Assembly (NCBI RefSeq): GCF_001417735.1
Contig: NZ_BBUZ01000047.1
Location: 17,152 to 81,151 of the forward strand
Length of the DNA: 64,000 nucleotides
Origin: Streptomyces sp. NBRC 110028
GTDB lineage: Bacteria > Actinomycetota > Actinomycetes > Streptomycetales > Streptomycetaceae
Direction: 5' to 3'
In this document: in pieces, positions 33,440 through 41,142 of the stretch
How positions within the stretch are numbered: position 1 is the first letter of the stretch
Layout: every line of letters starts with the position of its first letter
Made by a program: the position numbers and the translations under genes
Notes under the pieces: generated by a model
The model's input: only the letters and a program-made list of their open reading frames with translations
Databases searched by the model: none
What the model was told of the DNA's origin: nothing

Positions 33440-34598
33440 AGTCACGGGTCAGGCCCAGGCGGCCGAGCAGGCCCACGCGGTCGTCGGCGTCGACGGAGGA
33501 CGTACCGTCCGTCACCGTCTCGTAGACCGCCAGCACGTCCGCGCCCACGGTCGACCAGTCGAAGCGCCGCACATGGCGGCTGCCCCGCTCGCGCAGCTCG
33601 GCGAGCCGGTCCGGGTCGCCGAGCAGCCGTAGCGCGGCGGCCGCCAGCGCGTCCGCGTCCTCGTTCGCGAACAGCTCACCGGCCGCTCCCCCGTCCAGGA
33701 CCTGGGCGAAGGCGTCCAGGTCGCTGGCGAGGACCGGGGCGCCCGCGGACATGGCCTCGACCAGGATGATGCCGAAGCTCTCACCGCCCGTGTTGGGCGC
33801 GACGTACACGTCCACGCTGCGCAGGAAGCGCGCCTTGTCCTCGTCGCTGACCATCCCCAGGAACTCGACCCGGTCCCGCAGCCGCTCCGGGAGCCCGGCC
33901 ACCGCCTCCTTCTCGTCGCCGCGCCCGGCGACCAGCAGCCGGGTCCGGGGACGCTCGGCGAGGATCTTCGGCAGGGCGCGCATCAGCACCGGAAGCCCCT
34001 TACGGGGCTCGTCGATGCGGCCGATGAACCCGATCGTGTCGCCCTGCCACTCCTGTTTCGGCTCGGCGTCGGCGAAGAAGCCCACGTCGACGCCGTTGGG
34101 GATGACGACGGCGTCGCCGCCCAGATGCTCGACCAGGGTCCGCCGCGCGTACTCGCTGACCGCGATCCGCGCGCTGATCTTCTCCAGGGCGGGCTGCAGG
34201 ATCGGATACGCGGCGATCATGGCCCGCGAGCGGGGGTTGGAGGTGTGGAAGGTGGCGACGATCGGCCCCTGCGCCGCCCAGCAGGCCAGCAGCCCGAGAG
34301 AGGGCGAGGTCGGCTCGTGGATGTGGATGACGTCGAAGGCGCCGTCGTGCAGCCAGCGCCGCACCCGGGCGGCGGACAGGAAGCCGAAGTTGAGGCGGGC
34401 GACGGAGCCGTTGTACGGCACCGGGACCGCGCGCCCCGCGGAGACGACGTAGGGCGGCAGCGGGGTCTCGTCGTCCGCGGGCGCGAGGACGGAGACCTCG
34501 TGGCCGCGCCGGATGAGGTGCTCCGCCAGGTCGCGGATGTGGAACTGCACCCCGCCCGGGACGTCCCAGGAGTAGGGGCAGACGATCCCGATCCTCAC
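33438..34598 (-). CDS. pimA: phosphatidylinositol mannosyltransferase PimA-type GT4 enzyme
   Basis: PimA transfers the first mannose from GDP-mannose to phosphatidylinositol on the inner membrane face. The 386-aa GT-B protein starts at GTG 34598 (RIGIVCPYSWDVPGGVQFHI) and overlaps the acyltransferase stop as GTGA. Seen are the N-terminal acceptor loop, HIHEPTSPSLGLL, the donor-side FIGRIDEPRKGLPVL, and the GT4 motif GESFGIILVEAMSAG with the catalytic Glu pair. With the two upstream genes it forms the PIM unit conserved in actinobacteria. Confidence 0.93.
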   Translation of the reverse strand: MRIGIVCPYSWDVPGGVQFHIRDLAEHLIRRGHEVSVLAPADDETPLPPYVVSAGRAVPVPYNGSVARLNFGFLSAARVRRWLHDGAFDVIHIHEPTSPSLGLLACWAAQGPIVATFHTSNPRSRAMIAAYPILQPALEKISARIAVSEYARRTLVEHLGGDAVVIPNGVDVGFFADAEPKQEWQGDTIGFIGRIDEPRKGLPVLMRALPKILAERPRTRLLVAGRGDEKEAVAGLPERLRDRVEFLGMVSDEDKARFLRSVDVYVAPNTGGESFGIILVEAMSAGAPVLASDLDAFAQVLDGGAAGELFANEDADALAAAALRLLGDPDRLAELRERGSRHVRRFDWSTVGADVLAVYETVTDGTSSVDADDRVGLLGRLGLTRD

Positions 34599-35503
34599 GG
34601 CGTCTCCCTTCCGGGACCGCGGTCCAGGTCGGCGAGCCACAGCCGCTGCAGCATGTGCCAGTCCTCCGGGTGTTCGGCGATCCCCGAGGCGAAGGCGTCG
34701 GCGACCTGCTGGGCCATGACGGCGGTCTGCTCGGCGCGCGTGCCGCCCTCCGGCACCTCGACGGGCGGATGGACGCGGCCCTGCATGACCGGGGACGCGT
34801 CGTACCAGAGGGTGACCGGCAGCAGCAGCGCGCCGGTCTGCGCCGCGAGCCGGGCCGGGCCGGCGGGCATCTTCGCGGACTCGCCGAAGAAGGACACCTC
34901 CACCCCGGAGGCGGACAGGTCCCGGTCGGCCACCAGACAGACCAGGCCGCCCGCCCGCAGCCGCCGCGCCAGCGTGCCGAAGGCGGCTCCGCCCTGGTGC
35001 GGCAGCACCTCCATGCCCAGGCCCTCGCGGTAGGCGACGAACCGGTCGTACAGCGACTCCGGCTTCAGCCGCTCCGCGACCGTGGTGAACGGCACCCCCA
35101 GCCTGGTGGTGACCCAGGCCCCGGCGAGGTCGTAGTTGCCCATGTGGGGCAGCGCGAGGACCACGCCGCGGCCACTGGCCAGCCCGTCGACCAGGTAGTG
35201 CACGTCCTTGATCTCGACGCCGCTCCGGATGCGCTCCGCGCTCCACGTCGGAAGCCGGAAGGACTCCATCCAGTAGCGCATGTACGAGCGCATGCCCGCC
35301 CGGGACAGCTCGGCCAGCCGCCGCGGCGAGGCCTCGGGGACGACGCGCGCGAGATTGGCCTCCAGCCGCAGCACGCCCTTGCCTCGCCGCTTCCACGTCT
35401 GATCGGCGATGCGCTGCCCGAGCGCCACGGCGACCGGCTCCGGGAGCTTCTTGACCGCGCTCCAGCCGAGCCCGTACAGCGCGTCGGTCAGCCTGTCCTT
35501 CAC
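34595..35503 (-). CDS. phosphatidylinositol mannoside acyltransferase
   Basis: A 302-aa LpxL/HtrB-fold acyltransferase, the PatA-type enzyme that acylates the mannose of PIM from acyl-CoA. It starts at GTG 35503 (KDRLTDALYGLGW), overlapping the PIP synthase stop as GTGA. The HX4D motif is PHMGNYD, followed by FTTVAERLKPESLYDRF, FLVADRD-like LVCLVADRDLS and GPARLAAQTGALLLPV. It is flanked by pimA and PIP synthase with 4-nt overlaps on both sides. Confidence 0.92.
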   Translation of the reverse strand: MKDRLTDALYGLGWSAVKKLPEPVAVALGQRIADQTWKRRGKGVLRLEANLARVVPEASPRRLAELSRAGMRSYMRYWMESFRLPTWSAERIRSGVEIKDVHYLVDGLASGRGVVLALPHMGNYDLAGAWVTTRLGVPFTTVAERLKPESLYDRFVAYREGLGMEVLPHQGGAAFGTLARRLRAGGLVCLVADRDLSASGVEVSFFGESAKMPAGPARLAAQTGALLLPVTLWYDASPVMQGRVHPPVEVPEGGTRAEQTAVMAQQVADAFASGIAEHPEDWHMLQRLWLADLDRGPGRETP

Positions 35504-36168
35504 CGTGTCTCGCCCCCCTGGGGCACCGCGCGCTCCGCGGCGTCCGCCTCGGCGGCCTCCCGGCGCACGGTGACCACGCGCTGTACGAGCGTCACGGCGC
35601 TGCCCACGGCGACGATCCACAGCGCGATCGGCAGCAGGACTTGGATGTGCGGCACACCGAACATGTGCAGGCCCGAGAGCCCGCAGGCGACCAGCGAGAT
35701 CACCAGCCGCTCGGCGCGCTCCACCAGCCCGTTGACGTTCACCGGCAGCCCAATGCTCTCGCCGCGCGCCTTGGTGTACGAGACCACCTGGCCGCTGGCG
35801 AGACAGAAGATCGTCACCGCACACAACACATTGTCGTCGCCCCCGCCCGCGTACCACAACGCCAGACCGCCGAAGATCGCCCCGTCGGCGACCCGGTCCA
35901 GCGTCGAGTCGAGGAACGCGCCCCAGCGGCTGGAGCGGCCCAGCTGCCGCGCCATATTGCCGTCGATCAGGTCCGAGAAGACGAAGAGCGTGATGACGAC
36001 GGTGCCCCAGAAGAACTCCCCCCGGGGGTAGAAGACCAGCGCTCCCGCGATCACACCACCGGTTCCGGTGAGGGTCACCGCGTCCGGGCTGACGCCGAGA
36101 CGGATGAGCAGGGCGGCGAATGGTGTGAGAACACGCGTGAAGAAAGCACGCGCGTACTTGTTCAGCAT
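35500..36168 (-). CDS. phosphatidylinositol phosphate synthase (CDP-alcohol phosphatidyltransferase)
   Basis: A 222-aa integral membrane enzyme that makes phosphatidylinositol phosphate from CDP-diacylglycerol and inositol 3-phosphate. ATG 36168 (MLNKYARAFFTRVL) follows GGGAAGG; an upstream in-frame start adds non-conserved residues. The family motif D-x2-D-G-x2-A-R-x8-G-x3-D-x3-D is complete (DLIDGNMAR, then G and the DSTLD end). Six membrane segments are visible, with a basic C-terminal tail. It is the first gene of the PIP synthase-acyltransferase-PimA unit. Confidence 0.93.
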   Translation of the reverse strand: MLNKYARAFFTRVLTPFAALLIRLGVSPDAVTLTGTGGVIAGALVFYPRGEFFWGTVVITLFVFSDLIDGNMARQLGRSSRWGAFLDSTLDRVADGAIFGGLALWYAGGGDDNVLCAVTIFCLASGQVVSYTKARGESIGLPVNVNGLVERAERLVISLVACGLSGLHMFGVPHIQVLLPIALWIVAVGSAVTLVQRVVTVRREAAEADAAERAVPQGGETR

Positions 36169-36374
36169 GGCCTTCCCGGTGGGTCGATGCGGGCCGGATG
36201 GCCAAGAGGCCACCGGCGGGCCCATCGTAGCCAGGCGCTACCAGGCCGCCGCGCACCTGCCGGACCGCTCCCCCGCCCCTCCCGTGCGGTGCCCGGATGT
36301 GCGACGTATGGACGCACCGTGACCTCGGTGGAAAGCTCGAAGTATCGCAAGGTGTCGACCGGGAGGCGAGACAC

Positions 36375-38585
36375 ATGGGCGAGAAGACGAACACACACCC
36401 CGGGGCCGCCGGAAGGGCAGCGGCGGCCGACCGCCCCAGCTCCCTGCGGAATGTGGTGCTGGTCGGCCACAGCGGGTCCGGGAAGACGACACTCGTGGAG
36501 GCCCTCGCGCTGGCCACCGGCGCGATCAACCGGGCCGGCCGGGTCGAGGACGGCGGCTGTCTCTCCGACCACGACGAGATCGAGCACCGGCAGCAGCGCT
36601 CGGTACAGCTGTCCCTGGTCCCCGTCGAATGGGGCGGGATGAAGATCAATCTCCTCGATACCCCGGGCTACGCCGACTTCGTCGGGGAGCTGAGGGCCGG
36701 TCTGCGGGCAGCGGACGCGGCCCTCTTCGTCGTCTCGGCGGCCCAGGACGCGGTGGGCATCGCGGGCGCCACCCGCATGGTGTGGGAGGAGTGCGCCGCG
36801 GTCGGGATGCCGCGCGCCATCGTGATCACGCACCTGGAGGCGGCCCGCGCCAGCTTCGAGGAGATGACCGAGATCTGCCGCCGCACCTTCGGCGGCGACG
36901 ACCCCGACGCCGTCCTGCCGCTGTACCTGCCGCTGCGCGGCGAACCGGCCCCGGACGGGCACGCCCCCGTGACCGGGCTGATCGGCCTGCTCTCCCAGCG
37001 GGTGTACGACTACTCCTCGGGGTCACGGACCGAGACCCCGCCCACCGACGGCCAGGCCCCCCTGGTCTCGGAGGCCCGCGACCGGCTCATCGAGGGGATC
37101 ATCTCCGAGAGCGAGGACGAGACCCTCATGGACCGCTATCTGGGCGGCGAGGAGATCGACGTCAAGACGCTGATCGACGACCTGGAGAAGGCCGTCGCCC
37201 GCGGCAGCTTCCACCCCGTGCTGGCCGCCGCGCCCGCCGCCGACGGCTCCCGGCAGGGCCTGGGCACCACCGAGCTGCTGGAGCTGATCACCCGCGGCTT
37301 CCCGACCCCGCTGGAGCGCGAGGCCCCCGCGGTCACCACCCCGCAGGGCGCCGCGTGCCCGGCACTGGTCTGCGACCCGGACGGCCCGCTGGCCGCCGAG
37401 GTCGTCAAGACCTCCTCCGACCCCTACGTCGGCCGGATATCGCTGGTCCGGGTCTTCTCCGGGACGCTGCGCCCGGACGAGACGGTGCACGTCTCGGGGC
37501 ACGGCATGGAGGACCGCGGCCATGAGGACCACGACGTGGACGAGCGGGTCGGTGCCCTGTCCACGCCGTTCGGCAAACAGCAGCGCACGCTGTCCCAGGC
37601 CATCGCGGGCGATCTGGCGTGCGTCGCCAAGCTGACCCGCGCCGAGACCGGGGACACGCTTTCGGCCAAGGACCGGCCGCTGCTCATGGAGCCGTGGCAG
37701 ATGCCCGACCCGCTGCTGCCCGTCGCCATCGAGGCGCACAGCAAGGCGGACGAGGACAAGCTGTCGCTGGGCCTGTCGCGGCTGGTGGCCGAGGACCCGA
37801 CGATGCGGCTGGAGCAGAACCCGGACACCCACCAGGTGGTGCTGTGGTGCCTGGGCGAGGCCCATGTGGACGTCGCCCTGGAGCGGCTGCGCGCCCGGTA
37901 CGGGGTACAGGTGGACGCCGTGCCGTACAAGGTGGCACTCCGCGAGACGTTCGGAAGCAAATCCAGCGGGCGCGGGCGGCACGTCAAGCAGTCCGGCGGG
38001 CACGGCCAGTACGCGATCTGCGAGATCGAGGTGGAGCCGCTGCCCGGCGGCTCGGGCATCGAGTTCGTGGACAAGGTCGTCGGCGGCGCGGTGCCCCGGC
38101 AGTTCATCCCGTCCGTCGAGAAGGGGGTACGGGCCCAGGCGGCGCGCGGTGTCTCCACCGGAAACCCGCTGGTCGACGTGCGGATCACCCTGCTGGACGG
38201 CAAGGCGCACTCGGTGGACTCCTCCGATGCCGCGTTCCAGACGGCGGGCGCGCTCGCGCTGCGCGAGGCGGCCGCCGACAGCTGGATCGAGCTGCTGGAG
38301 CCGGTGGTCAAGGTCGGCGTCCTGATCGCCGACGACTACGTCGGCGCCGTCATGAGCGATCTGTCCGGGCGGCGCGGCCGGGTCGTGGGCACCGAGCAGT
38401 CCGGCGGCGGCCAGACCCTGATCCAGGCGGAGGTCCCGGAACTCGAGATCGGCCGGTACGCGGTCGACCTGCGGTCGCTGTCACACGGCACCGGGCGGTT
38501 CAGCCGCTCGTACGCCCGGCACGAGCCGATGCCCCCGCAGGTGGCCGAGCGGTTGCGCGGCGAACGGACCGGGGCCGGGACGTAG
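36375..38585 (+). CDS. EF-G2-type elongation-factor-G-like protein with altered G motifs
   Basis: A 736-aa five-domain EF-G homologue starting at ATG 36375 (MGEKTNTHPG) with GGGAGG 8 nt upstream. G1 is intact (GHSGSGKT, about 31-38). The switch I Thr motif is replaced (QQRSVQL). The G3 His of DTPGH is Tyr (DTPGY, about 95-99). The G4 NKxD motif is THLE (about 152). Domain II and the domain IV segment HVKQSGGHGQYA are present. Mycobacterial EF-G2 is reported from memory to bind GTP but lack ribosome-dependent GTPase activity; these changes fit that. True fusA is elsewhere. It is divergent from the PIP synthase gene and ends at a hairpin. Confidence 0.92.
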   Translation: MGEKTNTHPGAAGRAAAADRPSSLRNVVLVGHSGSGKTTLVEALALATGAINRAGRVEDGGCLSDHDEIEHRQQRSVQLSLVPVEWGGMKINLLDTPGYADFVGELRAGLRAADAALFVVSAAQDAVGIAGATRMVWEECAAVGMPRAIVITHLEAARASFEEMTEICRRTFGGDDPDAVLPLYLPLRGEPAPDGHAPVTGLIGLLSQRVYDYSSGSRTETPPTDGQAPLVSEARDRLIEGIISESEDETLMDRYLGGEEIDVKTLIDDLEKAVARGSFHPVLAAAPAADGSRQGLGTTELLELITRGFPTPLEREAPAVTTPQGAACPALVCDPDGPLAAEVVKTSSDPYVGRISLVRVFSGTLRPDETVHVSGHGMEDRGHEDHDVDERVGALSTPFGKQQRTLSQAIAGDLACVAKLTRAETGDTLSAKDRPLLMEPWQMPDPLLPVAIEAHSKADEDKLSLGLSRLVAEDPTMRLEQNPDTHQVVLWCLGEAHVDVALERLRARYGVQVDAVPYKVALRETFGSKSSGRGRHVKQSGGHGQYAICEIEVEPLPGGSGIEFVDKVVGGAVPRQFIPSVEKGVRAQAARGVSTGNPLVDVRITLLDGKAHSVDSSDAAFQTAGALALREAAADSWIELLEPVVKVGVLIADDYVGAVMSDLSGRRGRVVGTEQSGGGQTLIQAEVPELEIGRYAVDLRSLSHGTGRFSRSYARHEPMPPQVAERLRGERTGAGT

Positions 38586-38603
38586 TTCACCGGCCGCCAT
38601 GGC

Positions 38604-38636
38604 GCCGCCCGCCCCAACTCGCCCGGGGCGGGCGGC
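38604..38636 (+). terminator. terminator after EF-G2 gene
   Basis: GCCGCCCGCCCC (38604-38615) and GGGGCGGGCGGC (38625-38636) form a 12-bp perfect stem with a 9-nt loop, 18 bp past the stop. Confidence 0.8.
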
Positions 38637-38756
38637 CGTCGACGGGCACGGAGACCGGGAAGTTTTCCACAGGCTCCCACGCCCTGGCGACAGGTGGTAC
38701 GCACCCCGGATACGCTGAGGTCGCAGCGCAATCGGCGTGCGGTATTGGGGGCGTTG

Positions 38757-40409
38757 GTGACGGACGGATTCGATTTCAGTCCCGGGGCACAGGTGCCCCT
38801 GTCCGGGTCGGCGGGCGAGACGGCGGCGACGCAGGCACTCGCCTCGGCCGCCTATCGCGACGACCCGGTGGCGAAGCTGCTGGACGCCAATTCCGAGTGG
38901 ACGGTCTCGGAGGTGAAGCCGCCCAAGATCTCGCTGTTCGAGCCGAACCTCGGCGAGGCGTTCTCGCGCGCGGTGCAGCTGCGCATGCTCGGCGGCGGCC
39001 GCAACCAGGTGATCCAGTCCTTCGGCACCGAGCCGCAGACGATCGTCGAGCACTGCCTGGCCGCCAACCGGATCCGCAAGGTCCGCGACGCCCGCCTCAC
39101 CGTCGTCATGGTGATATTCGGGCTGCTGTTCCTCCCCGGCGCGCTGCTCTGGCTCGGCGCCTTCCAGCTGCGCCGCTCGGTGGCCGGCGCCCAGGACAAG
39201 CGGATGGGGGCGCTGGGCACCGCCCTGATGGCGGCGCTCGGCATCTTCGTCGTCATCTTTCTGATCAAGCTGCCGTTCAGTGGCTTCTGGGGCATATATC
39301 TGCGCGGCGTGGTGGTCGCCCCGGTGATCGGCTGGTATATCGCCAAGCAGATCTGCGAGCGCACCGCCAAGGAGCTGCGGGACTACTGGGGCGGGCTGCT
39401 CTCGGGCACCGGCGTCGGCGCCAAGGTGCCCGACTCGGTGCCCAACCACCCGGGCCAGACCTCCGCCGAGGTGCTGCGCAAGTCGCTGCACAAGCTCACC
39501 GCCGAGCAGTACAGCAACGTGGTCTTCTACGCCGGCCCCAAGGGCATACTCGGCATGGGCACCCGCTGGGGCAGCTGGCAGCTCGCCGAGGACCTGGTGT
39601 CGGCCGACCCCGACAAGGAGATCGACCCCTTCCGCAGCTGGGACGTCATACGGGCGATCCACGACCAGCTGCGCCTGCTGGAGCGCACCCCGCTGCACAC
39701 CGGCGGCTTCCCCCCGCCCCAGGTGCGCCACTGGGTGGTCTCCCCCATCGGCGAGGGCGCCAAGTCGGTCGAGCGCGGCGGCACCTCGGAGGGGGAAGGC
39801 TTCCAGATAAAGGGCGTCGATCTGCAGAAGATCTGCGACGAGCAGCAGTTCGGCTCCGGCGACCGGCACTATCTGGGCGTGCAGTTCGTGCTGTGGGACG
39901 GCCAGCTGGTGATCACCTTCATGATCACGGTGACCCTGCTGCACAAGACGCTGCGCATCGAGGTCACCGGACATGCGCTGGGCCCGGTGCACCCGCTGTT
40001 CTTCGGCAAGCCCTCGGCTCCCTCGAAGACGGTCGCCAAGACCTTCCGGTTCTGGGAGACCAAGTCGGTCCCGCTGCCGCTCGTGAAGCCCGCGGAGGTC
40101 GTGCGGCTCGCCGCGCGCGCCCCCTTCACCTGGTACCCGCCCGTCCTGGATCACCTCGGCGGCAAGCTCGTGCTGCCCGAGCCGTTCGGGCTGCGCCACG
40201 CCTGGGCCGACAAACCCTGGCGGCACCGCTTCATGGCGGACGACGCGCTGCGGACGGCCACCCCCGTGCTGCGGGTGGTCCACGAGGCGGCGATCGGCGT
40301 GCTCAAGCACCACGGCGTGGACACCGAGCGCTTCGGTAACCGCTCGCTGGCCCTCAGCGGCCAGGTCCAGGACGTCACCCCGAAGAAGGTCGACCTGTAC
40401 GACGCGTAG
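38757..40409 (+). CDS. large membrane protein of unknown function
   Basis: A 550-aa protein I do not recognise beyond its recalled position next to EF-G2 in streptomycetes. GTG 38757 (TDGFDFSPGAQVPLSG) was chosen because GGGGG lies 5-6 nt upstream; GTG 38694 would add 21 unlikely residues. The N-terminal 100 residues are soluble (WTVSEVKPPKISLFEPN). A cluster of three membrane segments lies at about 115-225 (LTVVMVIFGLLFLPGALLW, LMAALGIFVVIFLIKLPF, YLRGVVVAPVIGWYIA). A large C-terminal domain follows (YSNVVFYAGPKGILGMGTRW, WDVIRAIHDQLRLLERT), with one more possible hydrophobic stretch (LVITFMITVTLLH). No catalytic motif is visible. A strong bidirectional terminator follows. Confidence 0.85.
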   Translation: MTDGFDFSPGAQVPLSGSAGETAATQALASAAYRDDPVAKLLDANSEWTVSEVKPPKISLFEPNLGEAFSRAVQLRMLGGGRNQVIQSFGTEPQTIVEHCLAANRIRKVRDARLTVVMVIFGLLFLPGALLWLGAFQLRRSVAGAQDKRMGALGTALMAALGIFVVIFLIKLPFSGFWGIYLRGVVVAPVIGWYIAKQICERTAKELRDYWGGLLSGTGVGAKVPDSVPNHPGQTSAEVLRKSLHKLTAEQYSNVVFYAGPKGILGMGTRWGSWQLAEDLVSADPDKEIDPFRSWDVIRAIHDQLRLLERTPLHTGGFPPPQVRHWVVSPIGEGAKSVERGGTSEGEGFQIKGVDLQKICDEQQFGSGDRHYLGVQFVLWDGQLVITFMITVTLLHKTLRIEVTGHALGPVHPLFFGKPSAPSKTVAKTFRFWETKSVPLPLVKPAEVVRLAARAPFTWYPPVLDHLGGKLVLPEPFGLRHAWADKPWRHRFMADDALRTATPVLRVVHEAAIGVLKHHGVDTERFGNRSLALSGQVQDVTPKKVDLYDA

Positions 40410-40419
40410 GGCCCGGCGC

Positions 40420-40470
40420 ACGACAGGGGCGTGGCCCCCGGCGGTCTGCCGGGGGCCACGCCCCTGTCGT
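40420..40470. terminator. strong bidirectional terminator
   Basis: A 23-bp perfect stem (40420-40442 with 40448-40470) closes on GGTCT. It sits between the convergent membrane-protein and HIT genes, 10 bp and 27 bp from their stops. Confidence 0.93.
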
Positions 40471-40497
40471 ACCCGGTGCTGCGGGAGGCGCCGCCGC

Positions 40498-41058
40498 TCA
40501 GCCCTTCGGCCAGGCGTCGGCGAGCAACCGTCGGGTGTCGGCGAGGAGTTGCGGCAGCACCTTGGTGCGGCCGATGACCGGCATGAAGTTGCTGTCGCCG
40601 CCCCAGCGCGGCACCACATGCTGGTGCAGATGGGCGGCGATCCCGGCCCCGGCGACGGTGCCCTGGTTGAGCCCGATGTTGAAGCCGTGCGCGCCCGAGG
40701 CGGTGCGCAGCGTGGTCATGGCGGTCTTGGTGAACTCCGCCAGCTCGATCGTTTCCTCGGCGTCCAGCTCGGTGTAGTCGGCGAGGTGCCGGAACGGGAC
40801 GATCATGAGGTGCCCGCCGGTGTACGGGTACAGGTTGAGCACGGCGTAGACGCGCTCCCCCCGGGCGATGATCAAGCCGTCCTCGTCGGACTTGTCCGGG
40901 ATGGAGCAGAACGGACAGCCATCGCCCGCCCCCGGGCCGGTGGGCTTGTTCTCGCCCTGGATGTACGCCATCCGGTGGGGCGTCCACAGGCGCTGGAACG
41001 CGTCCGGCGTTCCCACTCCGATCTGCTGCTCCGGCTCACTCGTCATGCGGGCCAGCAT
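40498..41058 (-). CDS. HIT-domain nucleotide hydrolase/phosphorylase
   Basis: A 186-aa histidine-triad protein, of the actinobacterial group that includes an Ap4A phosphorylase (recalled Rv2613c). It has a Cys pair (DGCPFCSIP) that may bind zinc, the LNLYPYTGGHLMIVPFRH segment, and the triad AHLHQHVVPRWGGD. ATG 41058 is preferred for its GGGA site; ATG 41046 (MTSEPEQQ) is possible. It lies downstream of thrS on the same strand, separated by a hairpin. Since ThrRS and other synthetases make Ap4A, the pairing is sensible (inference). Confidence 0.92.
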   Translation of the reverse strand: MLARMTSEPEQQIGVGTPDAFQRLWTPHRMAYIQGENKPTGPGAGDGCPFCSIPDKSDEDGLIIARGERVYAVLNLYPYTGGHLMIVPFRHLADYTELDAEETIELAEFTKTAMTTLRTASGAHGFNIGLNQGTVAGAGIAAHLHQHVVPRWGGDSNFMPVIGRTKVLPQLLADTRRLLADAWPKG

Positions 41059-41086
41059 ATTCGTCCCGGGCGGCGGAGTATGCGGC

Positions 41087-41114
41087 GAGGGGCGGCCCGG
41101 ACGGACCGCCCCTC
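41087..41114 (-). terminator. terminator after thrS
   Basis: GAGGGGCGG (41087-41095) pairs with CCGCCCCTC (41106-41114), 10-nt loop, 29 bp past the thrS stop and just upstream of the HIT gene. Confidence 0.65.
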
Positions 41115-41142
41115 ATCACCTCCCCGCCCGAGCGGGGCCGCG

